Of a stretch of 64,000 nucleotides of DNA, positions 23,687 to 32,738 are shown piece by piece. The position numbers and the translations under genes are program-made. The DNA comes from Rhizobium sp. N324 (GTDB lineage: Bacteria > Pseudomonadota > Alphaproteobacteria > Rhizobiales > Rhizobiaceae). The notes under the pieces are model-generated. The model searched no databases and was not told the DNA's origin. It worked only from the letters and a program-made list of their open reading frames with translations. Within the stretch, counting starts at the first letter, position 1. Each line of letters starts with the position of its first letter. Where the stretch lies: positions 3,413,001-3,477,000 of the forward strand of contig NZ_CP013630.1 in assembly GCF_001664485.1 (NCBI RefSeq), in the 5' to 3' direction.

Positions 23687-25390
23687 ATGTCCGTGAAATC
23701 GGCAGCGCTCGCCGCGCTCGCATCCGCATATAAACTGAACGGCCTTGAAGCCGCTCCTTCCGTCGTCCGGTCAACGAAGCCGGAATTCGGTGACCTCCAG
23801 TGCAACGATATGATGCCGCTCGCCAAGGCAGGCGGGAAGAACGCGCGCGAGTTGGCCGCCTCCGTCGCCACAGCGGCGCACCATGACGTCTTCGAAGACG
23901 TGTCCGTCGCAGGTCCTGGCTTCCTGAATTTCCGGTTGTCGAACGAGACCATTGCCGCGGAGGCGACAGCTATGCTGGGAGATCCCACGCTAAGCGTCGG
24001 GAAAGAGTCCCCCGTCCGCACCGTCATCGACTTCGGCGGCCCCAACGTCGCGAAAGCCCTGCATGTCGGCCACCTCCGGTCATTCGTCATCGGTGAGAGT
24101 CTCCGGCGCATCTTGGCCGAGATCGGACACGACGTGATCTCGGACATTCACCTCGGCGACTGGGGTCTGCAGATGGGCAAGCTCTTGCACGGCGCTGCTA
24201 TCGCCTCCGGCTGGCGGCACGGAGATCCCATGCCTTTCATCAAAGACTTCTCTTTCGACGAAATGTCGGTCGAGGAGCTCGGGATACTCTACAAGTCCGG
24301 CAATGCGGCGAGCGAGGACGATACCGCGCTTGCGGTTGCCCGGTCACTTACGAACCTGCTCCAGGACGGCCACCCCATCCTCACGGCCGCATGGAAGCGG
24401 ATGCGGGAGATCTCCCTCGAGGCAGTGTCAGCCACCGCCGGACAGCTGGGGGCGCATTTCGACTTATTTTTCGGCGAAAGCGACGCCCACTCCGAGGTCG
24501 CCCCTATGCTTGACGACCTCGTGTCACGCGGGCTTGCCCGGGAGAGCGACGGAGCGCTGATCATCGACGTCTCCGGCGAGGGACTACCTGACAACGTCCC
24601 GCCGCTTTTACTGCGGAAGAGCGATGGTGCCGCGCTATACAGTACCACGGATCTGGCGACGTTGCGGCGGCGGGTGCGGGACATCGGTGCGCAACGGATC
24701 ATCTACTGCACCGACGATCGCCAAGCGCTCCACATCGGGAGCGTTTTCTCGGCTGCGCGCTCGGCAGGATATGCCCACGGTGTTGAGCTGCGGCATGCAA
24801 CTTTCGGCACCGTCCGGGGATGGAATGGGAAGCCGTTTAAGACCCGGGACGGCTCCACGGCGTCGCTCAGCGACATGATCGAGCTGGCGCTTGCGAAGGC
24901 CGCCGAGAAAGTGAAGGACAAGGATTCGGCGACTGCGGTTGGCCTCGGTGCACTGAAGTTCGCCGACCTCTCCACCCCAAGGAAGACCGGATACGTCTTC
25001 GATATCGACAAGATGACCTCTTTCGAGGGACGAACGGGACCGTATCTGCAGTACGCCTACGCGAGAATCTGTTCGATCCTTAACAAGGCAGCCTCGGCAG
25101 GCATCGTTCCGGGCGTCACGGTCTCTGTCAGCCATCCGTCAGAACGGGCGGTGCTGGTCGAATGCCTATGGTATCCGCATTCGCTGTCCGAAGCCGCCCG
25201 GCAGCTTGAACCGTTCGAGATCGCCGAACGGGCATATCAAGTGGCGGACACCTTCAATCGCTTCTACGCGGACTGCGCAGTGCTGAATGGAGAAGATCCA
25301 CCCGGACGTCTCGCCACCTGCAAGCTGGTAGCGCAAGTGATCGGCAAGTGTCTTGAGCTTCTCGGAATGGAAACAGTGCGAAGGATGTGA
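23687..25390 (+). CDS. Arginyl-tRNA synthetase, divergent (probably second) copy
   Basis: A 567-residue class I arginyl-tRNA synthetase. The N-terminal additional domain (residues about 1-90) ends in VAGPGFLNFRLS; the HIGH motif is NVAKALHVGHLRS; later blocks are DIHLGDWGLQMGKL, STTDLATLRRRV, IYCTDDRQALHIG, the KMSK-equivalent PFKTRDGSTASLSDM, and the anticodon-binding domain ending LLGMETVRRM. It differs clearly from the housekeeping rhizobial ArgS as I remember it (about 585 residues, beginning MNLF), so I infer a paralogue. Codon use is less biased than in the neighbours, suggesting acquisition. The ribosome-binding site AAGGGA lies 7 bp before the ATG. Confidence 0.88.
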   Translation: MSVKSAALAALASAYKLNGLEAAPSVVRSTKPEFGDLQCNDMMPLAKAGGKNARELAASVATAAHHDVFEDVSVAGPGFLNFRLSNETIAAEATAMLGDPTLSVGKESPVRTVIDFGGPNVAKALHVGHLRSFVIGESLRRILAEIGHDVISDIHLGDWGLQMGKLLHGAAIASGWRHGDPMPFIKDFSFDEMSVEELGILYKSGNAASEDDTALAVARSLTNLLQDGHPILTAAWKRMREISLEAVSATAGQLGAHFDLFFGESDAHSEVAPMLDDLVSRGLARESDGALIIDVSGEGLPDNVPPLLLRKSDGAALYSTTDLATLRRRVRDIGAQRIIYCTDDRQALHIGSVFSAARSAGYAHGVELRHATFGTVRGWNGKPFKTRDGSTASLSDMIELALAKAAEKVKDKDSATAVGLGALKFADLSTPRKTGYVFDIDKMTSFEGRTGPYLQYAYARICSILNKAASAGIVPGVTVSVSHPSERAVLVECLWYPHSLSEAARQLEPFEIAERAYQVADTFNRFYADCAVLNGEDPPGRLATCKLVAQVIGKCLELLGMETVRRM

Positions 25391-25510
25391 CCCTTTCCTT
25401 TTGCACCGATGTTTCTTATCAGGTGGAGGCATCCGACGCAGCGGTCGAATGGTTTACATCCACGAGAAATCGGATCTCAAAGCCGGTGGCAGCTTCCAAT
25501 TGCGCAAAGA

Positions 25511-28500
25511 TCAATAGCTGCTACGCCCCGGCTGCTGCTCGTCCTTGCCGAGCCATTGCCGGATCTTCTCTTCCAGCAGTTCCGGGCTGATCGGCTTCGA
25601 CATATAGTCGTCCATACCGGCATCGAGGCAGAGCTCGCGATCGCTTTCGAGTGCATGGGCGGTGACGCCGATGATCGGCACGCGGTGGCCCTGCCCCTTT
25701 TCCCGTTCGCGGATCGTCTGGGTCGCCTGATGGCCGTTCATGACCGGCATCGACACGTCCATCATGATGATCCGCGGCGTGTGCCGCTCCCAGGCGGCGA
25801 CCGCTTCCTCGCCATTTTCGACGACGAGGAAGGAAAGGCCGGTTCCCTGCAGGATCTGCGTGAAGACGATCTGGTTGACTTCGTTGTCCTCGGCGACGAG
25901 CACATCGACGAATTCGGCAGCCCGCTGCGGCGGCACCGGCGCAGGCGCCGGGACAGGCGCGGCCGCCTCCGCCTGCAGCCGGGCGATCTCGGCCTCTGAA
26001 GCCTGCTTGACGCGGCTGGCGCGCACCACTTCGACGACGGTGTTGCGCAGCACGTTGGCGCGCGCCGGCTTCATCAGATGCGCGTGGCCGTTCAGCGCCG
26101 CGAATTCCTTTTCCGTGCCCGAAATATCCATCGACGTCAGGAAGATGATCGGCAGATCGGCGAAGCGGCGATCGGCGCGCAGCCGGCGCGCGACATCGGC
26201 GCCGTTCATATCGGGCATGTGATAGTCGAGCACGACGGCATCGACGGTGACGCCGAGTTCGGCCGCCGCTTCCAGGATCGCAAGGCCGGTGCCGCCGCCT
26301 TCGGCGGCGACGCCGTCGAAGCCCCAGAGCGACAGCTGCTCGGTCAGGATGCGCCGGTTGACGTCATTGTCGTCGACGACGAGGATGCGCGCGCCCTGCA
26401 CGTTGATCGGCAGCGGCTTCGGCTCGAGACGGGCGGCCGCCACCGCAAACGGCAGGTTGACGGTGAAGACCGAGCCCTTGCCCCATTCGCTCTCGACATT
26501 GAGATAGCCGCCGAAGAGGTCGACGAGGCCGGCGGTGATCGCAAGCCCGAGACCCGTACCCTCATGCCGCCGGGTCGAAGAGGCGTCGACCTGCGAGAAC
26601 TTGTCGAACACCGACTCGAGCTTTTCGGCCGGGATGCCGATCCCGGTATCCTCGATGCGGATGCTCGCCATGATCTCGCCGCCGCCGGCCGCCTGGAAGC
26701 CGACATCGACGAAGACATGGCCGCGCTCGGTGAATTTGACGGCGTTGCCGACGAGATTGGTGACGATCTGGCGGAAACGCCCGGCGTCGCCGATCACGGC
26801 AGCCGGCAGATCGGGGGCCGCCCGCACCAGCAATTCGATGTTCTTCTCGGCGGCATGCGAGGAGAGGAGCGTGGCCACATCCTCCACCGCTTCGGTGATG
26901 TCGAAGGCGGCTCTGCGCAGCTTCATCTGCCCGGCGTCGATCTTCGAGAAGTCGAGGATGTCGTTGATGATCGTCAGCAGCGCATTGCCTGACTTGACGA
27001 TGATGTCGACGAACGTCTTCTGGCGTGTGTCGAGATTGCTCTTGGCGAGCAGCTCCGCCATCCCCAGCACGCCGTTCATCGGCGTGCGGATCTCGTGGCT
27101 CATATTGGCGAGGAATTCGGATTTGGCGCGGTCGGCGGCTTCGGCGCGCGATAGAAGCTGGCGCAACTCCTCCTCGCGGCTCTTCAGATCGGTGACATCG
27201 GTGAACAGCGCCACCCAATGCTGCCCCTCGCTGACCGTCGCGTCCATGTTCACCCAGCGCTCGCCGCCGACATGGAAAACGGTGGAGATCGGCTGCCTGG
27301 CGGCGATATTGGCGCGCCACTCCTGCAGGATCTCGTCCGCCGCATCGTGAAAATCGCCGCGCGCCGCGCAGAATTCGAACATGCCGAGCCAGCCTTGCCC
27401 GGCCGCGATGTAAGAAGCCGGAATCTGCAGGATATCGGCCATCGCCTCGTTGGACATCTTGATGATGCCGTCCTGAACGATGGCAAGCCCCTGTGACATC
27501 GCATGCGTGGCATCGCGCATCATTTCACCGACCCGCTCCAGCGCGGCGCGGGTCTCGTGAATTTCCTTCTCCCGCTCGCGCACCGCCGAAATATCGGCGT
27601 AGGTCAGCAGAATGCGGTCGTTGGAGATGCGCCGGCTGTCGAAGATGACGGATTTTCCGCCCGCCCAGCCGAGTTCGATCGGCTCCGGCTCGTCGGTTTC
27701 GAACAGGTGTTTGCGGAAGGCGTAGATCTCTTCCGGCGTCTGCGTGCCGTCGTAACGGCCGAGTTCCTCATTGCGGCGAATGACGTCGATGAAAGGGCGG
27801 CCGTCGAAGCGGTCGTCGAGCGGCAGCTCCCAGATGCTGTAGAATTCGTCGTTGACGGAAAGAATCCGGTGGTCGTTATCGAGGATCAGCACGCCGATCG
27901 GCAGCAAGCGCAGGATGCTCTCGATATCCCGATGCAGCACTTCTTCCTGCTTCTTCGCCTCGATCAGTGCCTTCTCGCGCTCCTTGAGCGGCGAAATGTC
28001 GGAAAAGGAGCCGACGACATAGGTCCGCCCATCCGCGGTGATCACGCGATTGACGCGCGAAATGACGGGATAGACGTGGTCGCCTGTGCTCGGCATCTCG
28101 CTCTCGAGCTCCACCGAAATGCCGTCCCGGAGCGCCAGCAGGTTTTCCTGGTAGATCGGCTCGGCACCTTCCGGCCCGAACATCTCGTGTTCGGTCATTC
28201 CCAGATATTCGGAGCGGGCGCGGCCGCTGAAGGTCTCGTAATATTTGTTGGCATAGATCAGGCGATGCTGGTCATCGCGTACGAAGACGGCAACCGGCAG
28301 ATCTTCGAGCACGGTGCGCAGGGCGTCGAGTTCGTTGACGCTGTCGCCCCAGGCCGAATCCCCGGCGGGCGAAGGATGCCCGCCTTTGCGGTGGGCGGCG
28401 TTGACAACCAGCGGGCGGCCGTCCGCGGCGAAGATGCCGATCGGATGATCGAGCTTTTCCAGCGCCTCGCGCACCCAGGCAAGATCGGCGGCAGGCCCGA

Positions 28501-28906
28501 AATCGTTTACAGTCTGAGAGCTGCCGCCAATTTCCCTCTTGCCGACGGCGCGGCGCTCGCGGGCTTCGAAGATGCCGAGCACGTAGATGCGCTCCGGTGA
28601 CGGCGAGAAGCTTTCGATCTGAATGCGCTCATGCTGAAGGTTCGCCGCGTCGAAGCAGATGGCGTTCTCCTCGCTGCCGAACACCAGCGCGCGGCGCTCC
28701 TTGTCCTCGCGATCCTCCTCCTCGGGGCGGTCGAAGAGTTCGCGGCTGCGCCTGCCGATGAAATCGGAAATCTCGCGGCCCAGGAAGTCCGCATAGGCCT
28801 CGTTGACGGCGACATAGCGCAACTCGCTGTTCTTGACATAGGCCGGGGTGTCCAGATCGGCGATCCGGCGGCAAGCCAATTCCAGTATGTCCCCGGCTGA
28901 TTTCAA
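25511..28906 (-). CDS. Hybrid sensor histidine kinase: four PAS, HisKA-HATPase, two receiver domains
   Basis: A 1131-residue soluble hybrid kinase without an obvious membrane segment. PAS-like domains lie at roughly 13-125, 200-315, 335-450 and 475-590 (for example LPVAVFVRDDQHRLIYANKY and LPIGVLILDNDHRILSVND). HisKA has the phospho-accepting His604 in ANMSHEIRTPMNGVLGM; the ATPase domain has the N box NLVGNAVKFTERGH, DTGIGIPAEKL and HEGTGLGLAI. Receiver 1 has Asp894 (VVLDYHMPDMNG), receiver 2 has Asp1050 (IMMDVSMPVMNG), separated by an Ala/Pro linker. No cognate regulator gene adjoins it, so output may go through an Hpt protein elsewhere. Confidence 0.93.
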   Translation of the reverse strand: MKSAGDILELACRRIADLDTPAYVKNSELRYVAVNEAYADFLGREISDFIGRRSRELFDRPEEEDREDKERRALVFGSEENAICFDAANLQHERIQIESFSPSPERIYVLGIFEARERRAVGKREIGGSSQTVNDFGPAADLAWVREALEKLDHPIGIFAADGRPLVVNAAHRKGGHPSPAGDSAWGDSVNELDALRTVLEDLPVAVFVRDDQHRLIYANKYYETFSGRARSEYLGMTEHEMFGPEGAEPIYQENLLALRDGISVELESEMPSTGDHVYPVISRVNRVITADGRTYVVGSFSDISPLKEREKALIEAKKQEEVLHRDIESILRLLPIGVLILDNDHRILSVNDEFYSIWELPLDDRFDGRPFIDVIRRNEELGRYDGTQTPEEIYAFRKHLFETDEPEPIELGWAGGKSVIFDSRRISNDRILLTYADISAVREREKEIHETRAALERVGEMMRDATHAMSQGLAIVQDGIIKMSNEAMADILQIPASYIAAGQGWLGMFEFCAARGDFHDAADEILQEWRANIAARQPISTVFHVGGERWVNMDATVSEGQHWVALFTDVTDLKSREEELRQLLSRAEAADRAKSEFLANMSHEIRTPMNGVLGMAELLAKSNLDTRQKTFVDIIVKSGNALLTIINDILDFSKIDAGQMKLRRAAFDITEAVEDVATLLSSHAAEKNIELLVRAAPDLPAAVIGDAGRFRQIVTNLVGNAVKFTERGHVFVDVGFQAAGGGEIMASIRIEDTGIGIPAEKLESVFDKFSQVDASSTRRHEGTGLGLAITAGLVDLFGGYLNVESEWGKGSVFTVNLPFAVAAARLEPKPLPINVQGARILVVDDNDVNRRILTEQLSLWGFDGVAAEGGGTGLAILEAAAELGVTVDAVVLDYHMPDMNGADVARRLRADRRFADLPIIFLTSMDISGTEKEFAALNGHAHLMKPARANVLRNTVVEVVRASRVKQASEAEIARLQAEAAAPVPAPAPVPPQRAAEFVDVLVAEDNEVNQIVFTQILQGTGLSFLVVENGEEAVAAWERHTPRIIMMDVSMPVMNGHQATQTIREREKGQGHRVPIIGVTAHALESDRELCLDAGMDDYMSKPISPELLEEKIRQWLGKDEQQPGRSSY

Positions 28907-29239
28907 GAAATTGTCGCTCCCGCAATGAATGAAATATCAACGACAAAGATTATAACGCCAAGGCTTTTAACAAGGTTTTAACCATAAATTTCAGCAGGCC
29001 ATTTTTACAGGCCGGCCCGACGAGTTGAACGTGCCTCCCATTGGCGGCACGAGACGGACAGACCGCCGTCGCCAACGTCAGTCCCACGAACTGAATCACT
29101 CGTCCTGCCATGCCGCGATCCGTTGAAATCATGACAAAAATTTAATGCTGAGGACGCTTGGACGGCCATCGCGCCGCCGTGATCCGGGCGGAGTCTGAAC
29201 ACGGCTTTATGGAAGCCAGTTTAGATCAAGGAAAATAGC
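28907..29239. other. Intergenic region without a recognised gene
   Basis: About 330 bp between the divergently read kinase gene and the small exported protein gene. It is AT-richer near 28930-29000 and probably holds both promoters, but no convincing -35/-10 pair, repeat or RNA structure stands out. Short open frames here show no coding pattern. Confidence 0.4.
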
Positions 29240-29539
29240 ATGTCCGTTTTTCATAAGACCATGGCGACGGGCCTGATTGCGCTGACCTTTGCCGGCGCCT
29301 CGCTCGCCACTGCCACCACCGCCGATGCCCGTCCACGCGATGCCTTCTGGGGCGGCCTCGCCGCCGGCGTCGTCGGCGGCGCACTGCTGTCCGAGGCCGC
29401 CCGCCCGGCCTATCCCGCCTACCCTTATTATCGCCCTTATCCGGTCTACCGGACCTATTATCGGCCATCTTACTGCCACCTCGAATGGCGGCACGACGAT
29501 TGGGGCAACCCCTACCGCGTCAAAGTCTGCCCGGAATAG
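29240..29539 (+). CDS. Small exported Tyr/Pro-rich protein
   Basis: A 99-residue protein with a signal peptide (MATGLIALTFAGASLATATT, cleavage expected near ADA-RPRD), a Gly-rich hydrophobic stretch (WGGLAAGVVGGALLSEA) and a Tyr/Pro-rich segment of PxYPYYRPY-like repeats ending CHLEWRHDDWGNPYRVKVCPE with two Cys. Such small proteins are common in rhizobia and have no assigned role. An AAGGA ribosome-binding site lies 7 bp before the ATG. Confidence 0.82.
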   Translation: MSVFHKTMATGLIALTFAGASLATATTADARPRDAFWGGLAAGVVGGALLSEAARPAYPAYPYYRPYPVYRTYYRPSYCHLEWRHDDWGNPYRVKVCPE

Positions 29540-29612
29540 TTGAAAGCGCCATCCGGCGCCGCTTGACCTCCCAGCGGCGCCGGTCCAATCCTCCCATAGA
29601 GGGAGGATCAGC

Positions 29613-30728
29613 ATGCCGGAACCGCTCAAGAATCTGCTGCATCAGGCGCTGGTCGCCGACATGGCCGATCGTATCGCCGCCCATGCGCCCGCCTTCGACA
29701 GGGATCGTTTCGCAGCGCTGGCAACCCGCGGTCTTGATGCCCTGGAGCTGATGGAACGCGCGGCGCTGATCCGGGACGCGCTGTTTGCCACGCTTCCCGA
29801 AGATTTCCCGCAAGCCGCGGCCATCCTGAAGGCGAGCCTGCCTGCCTCAGGCAGGCTTGGTCTATCAGGGTGGATGCTGCTGCCGGTCAACCAGTTCATC
29901 GCCGCCCGCGGCCCCGATCATTTCGAGCTCGGCCTCGATCTGCTGAAGGCGCTGACGCCGCATTTCACCGCCGAATACGGCATCCGCCGCTTTATTCATC
30001 GTGAGCAGCAACGGGCGCTCGCTATCATTTCCGGCTGGCTCGGTGATCCCGACCGGCATGTGCGCCGGCTGGCGAGCGAGGGAACGCGGCCGCGCCTGCC
30101 CTGGGCCATGCGCCTGCCGCAACTTGTGAAAGACCCGGCGCCGATCCTGCCGATCCTGTCAGCACTGATCGATGATCCCGAGGACTATGTCCGCCGATCC
30201 GTCGCCAACAGCCTGAATGACATCGCCAAGGATCATCCGGATCTGGTCGCCACCTTTATCTCCGGCCATATCGAAGGTGCTTCTGAAGACCGCCGCCGGC
30301 TGTTGAAACATGCCTCGCGGACGCTTCTCAAGAAAGGCCACGCGCAGGCGCTCGCTAATTTCGGTTTTGGCGCGGCCGCATCGCTTGCATGCGAACTGCG
30401 GCTTCAGCATGCGGAGGTCATGTTCGGCGAAGGGCTGGATTTCGAAATCCGCGTCACGAATGCCGGCGAGACCGCGCAATCGCTGATGATCGACTACGCC
30501 ATCCACCATATGAAGAGCGATGGCTCGCTCTCGCCCAAGGTGTTCAAGTGCAGGATGATCATGCTCGCGCCCGGGCAGAGCCAGTCGATCGAGCGCCGTC
30601 ACCCCATGCGGCCGATCACCACCCGGCGTTACTATCCCGGCCAACACCGCATCGTCATCCTCGTCAACGGCGCGGAAATCGCATCGCAAAGCTTCCTTCT
30701 CACCATGCCTTCGGCTGACCTTGGTTGA
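29613..30728 (+). CDS. DNA alkylation repair protein (AlkC/AlkD-like HEAT-repeat glycosylase family)
   Basis: A 371-residue protein. The central helical-repeat region (about 40-240) carries YGIRRFIHREQQRALAIISG, then DPDRHVRRLASEGTRPRLPW and DPEDYVRRSVANSLNDIAKD, the pattern of AlkC-type members of the AlkD superfamily that remove alkylated bases. A C-terminal beta-rich part (about 255-371, RLQHAEVMFGEGLDFEIRVT to GAEIASQSFLLTMP) resembles the Ig-like extension of AlkC. A GGAGG motif lies just upstream of the ATG. It is monocistronic as far as can be seen. Confidence 0.87.
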   Translation: MPEPLKNLLHQALVADMADRIAAHAPAFDRDRFAALATRGLDALELMERAALIRDALFATLPEDFPQAAAILKASLPASGRLGLSGWMLLPVNQFIAARGPDHFELGLDLLKALTPHFTAEYGIRRFIHREQQRALAIISGWLGDPDRHVRRLASEGTRPRLPWAMRLPQLVKDPAPILPILSALIDDPEDYVRRSVANSLNDIAKDHPDLVATFISGHIEGASEDRRRLLKHASRTLLKKGHAQALANFGFGAAASLACELRLQHAEVMFGEGLDFEIRVTNAGETAQSLMIDYAIHHMKSDGSLSPKVFKCRMIMLAPGQSQSIERRHPMRPITTRRYYPGQHRIVILVNGAEIASQSFLLTMPSADLG

Positions 30729-31020
30729 GGCTTTTTGTGCACTGCACTTGACTTTGTGAGCGAACTGGGCCACATGCAGCTCAGCTTTCACCCTTCCGGC
30801 CGCCGCGTGAGCGTGCCCCTGCTCAAAAATACGGACGCAGGAAGAAGGGACAAAAGCGCATTTCGATAGAGGCCGCACTCCCATCCGCGGCCAGAAGCGC
30901 TGGAAAGCTTTTTCCAACTCACAAGTTCCCACTTCACGCGGGGTTCTTGACGCCAGAATGAAACCGGATCGCATGGTGCGTTCCGGCCATAGTCGTTGTG
31001 GCGCCCCGAAAGGTTATGCC
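30729..31020. other. Leader region of the DEAD-box helicase gene
   Basis: 292 bp without a gene between the AlkC-like stop and the helicase start. A TTGACT at about 30748 is a possible -35 element. Long leaders are common for RNA-helicase genes that respond to cold or control themselves, but I see no decisive structure. In-frame sequence just upstream of the helicase (from 30958) is open but starts without a better ribosome-binding site. Confidence 0.35.
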
Positions 31021-32664
31021 TTGACTAATTTTGAATCGCTTGGTGTCTCCAAGCCGATCGTCGCCACCTTGTTCCAGCTCGGCATCGAAACGCCGACGCC
31101 GATCCAGGAACAGGCCATCCCTCTCCTGCTCGAAGGCCGCGACCTGATCGGCCTCGCCCAGACCGGCACCGGCAAGACCGCTGCCTTCGGCCTGCCGCTC
31201 ATTGAAAAGCTGCTCGCCGACGAGCGTCGCCCCGACAACCGCACGACGCGGACGCTGATCCTGGCGCCGACCCGCGAGCTGGTGAACCAGATCGCCGACA
31301 ACCTGAAGAAGTTCATCCGCAAGTCGCATCTGCGCGTCAACGTCGTCGTCGGCGGTGTCTCGATCAACAAGCAGCAGTTGCAGCTCGAGAAGGGCACCGA
31401 TGTGCTGGTCGCCACCCCCGGCCGCCTGCTCGATCTCGTCAATCGCCGCGCCATCACCCTGACCACCGTGCGCTATCTCGTGCTCGATGAGGCCGACCAG
31501 ATGCTCGATCTCGGCTTCGTGCACGATCTACGCAAGATCGCCAAGTTGGTGCCGAAGAAGCGCCAGACCATGCTGTTTTCGGCGACCATGCCGAAGATGA
31601 TTGCCGATCTCGCCGGCGAATACCTCGTCGATCCGGTCAAGGTCGAAGTCACGCCGCCCGGCAAGGCTGCCGACAAGGTCGAGCAGTATGTCCATTTCGT
31701 CGCCGGCAAGAACGACAAGACCGAACTGCTGCGCAAGTCGCTGACCGAAAACCCCGATGGCCGCGCCATCGTCTTCCTGCGCACCAAGCACGGTGCGGAG
31801 AAGCTGATGAAGCATCTCGACAATATCGGCTACTCCGTCGCCTCGATCCACGGCAACAAGAGCCAGGGCCAGCGCGAGCGGGCGCTGAAGGCCTTCCGTG
31901 ACGGCAGCATCAAGACGCTGATCGCCACCGACGTTGCCGCCCGCGGCATCGACATCCCGGCCGTCAGCCACGTCTATAACTACGACCTGCCCGAAGTGCC
32001 CGACGCCTATGTCCATCGCATCGGCCGCACGGCGCGCGCCGGCCGCGACGGCATCGCAATCGCCTTCTGCGCCCCCGACGAGGCCAAGCTGCTGCGCGAC
32101 ATCGAGCGCCTGATGGGCATCGACATCTCAGTCGCAAGCGGCGAAGCGCCGGCCAATATCAGCAATGCCGGCCCCCGCCGCGGCAACGGCAATGGCAACA
32201 ACCGCAACCGCGGTGGCGGCCAGGGCCAGGGTCGCGAAGCTCAGGGTCGCGGTGAAGGCCGTGGCGATCAGAACCGCTCGGAGCATCGCGGCAGCCGTCA
32301 GGAGCGCCGTCCGCGTCCCGAGCGCACAAGCCGCAACGAGGATTTCCGCGGCCAGCGCCGCGGTGAAGCCACCCCCAATCTCGGCCCCGACAACGATCTG
32401 GTCTCGACCTCCGACTTCCGCCCCTCGGCAAAGCCGCAGCGTCCTGCCCATGGCGGCCCCAATAGCCATCATGCCAATGGCGAGCCGAGCGGTCATCACC
32501 GCGGCAACGGCCGCCACGCCCATGGCCGCCCGGCCCGCAAGCATGGCGAAGACCGCGGCCCGCAGCAGGCCCAGGGCGGCGAACCCCGCCGCGAGGGCAA
32601 TGGCGGCAACCGCCGCGGTGGCTCCGGCTCCCGCAATGGCGGCCAGCGCCGCGAACGCGCCTGA
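31021..32664 (+). CDS. DEAD-box ATP-dependent RNA helicase
   Basis: About 547 residues from a TTG start at 31021, preceded by GAAAGG at 7 bp spacing; an ATG at 30958 is less likely. All helicase motifs are present: Q motif (FQLGIETPTPIQEQAI), AQTGTGKT, PTRELVNQI, TPGRLLDL, DEAD (VLDEADQML), SAT (LFSATMP), VFLRTKHG, ATDVAARGIDI and HRIGRTARAG. The C-terminal 150 residues are a low-complexity Arg/Gly/Asn/His-rich tail expected to bind RNA. It belongs to the RhlE-like group acting in ribosome assembly or mRNA turnover; the paralogue cannot be named. A strong terminator follows. Confidence 0.93.
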   Translation: MTNFESLGVSKPIVATLFQLGIETPTPIQEQAIPLLLEGRDLIGLAQTGTGKTAAFGLPLIEKLLADERRPDNRTTRTLILAPTRELVNQIADNLKKFIRKSHLRVNVVVGGVSINKQQLQLEKGTDVLVATPGRLLDLVNRRAITLTTVRYLVLDEADQMLDLGFVHDLRKIAKLVPKKRQTMLFSATMPKMIADLAGEYLVDPVKVEVTPPGKAADKVEQYVHFVAGKNDKTELLRKSLTENPDGRAIVFLRTKHGAEKLMKHLDNIGYSVASIHGNKSQGQRERALKAFRDGSIKTLIATDVAARGIDIPAVSHVYNYDLPEVPDAYVHRIGRTARAGRDGIAIAFCAPDEAKLLRDIERLMGIDISVASGEAPANISNAGPRRGNGNGNNRNRGGGQGQGREAQGRGEGRGDQNRSEHRGSRQERRPRPERTSRNEDFRGQRRGEATPNLGPDNDLVSTSDFRPSAKPQRPAHGGPNSHHANGEPSGHHRGNGRHAHGRPARKHGEDRGPQQAQGGEPRREGNGGNRRGGSGSRNGGQRRERA

Positions 32665-32684
32665 GCGTTGATTGAACCAAAGGA

Positions 32685-32712
32685 AAAAGGCCGGATTGAA
32701 CCGGCCTTTTTT
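32685..32712 (+). terminator. Rho-independent terminator of the helicase gene
   Basis: A perfect stem AAAGGCCGG / CCGGCCTTT with a 6-nt loop (ATTGAA) followed directly by a T run, 20 bp after the helicase stop. It may serve in both directions because the convergent transporter gene ends at 32739 and the other strand also has a run of T after the hairpin. Confidence 0.92.
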
Positions 32713-32738
32713 CGTTCAAGCATGTCGCAGCCCTCGGC

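Noticed and set aside
26078..28600. Several plus-strand frames (up to 365 codons) opposite the hybrid kinase
   Set aside because: The kinase has every catalytic motif in order; the opposite frames have none.
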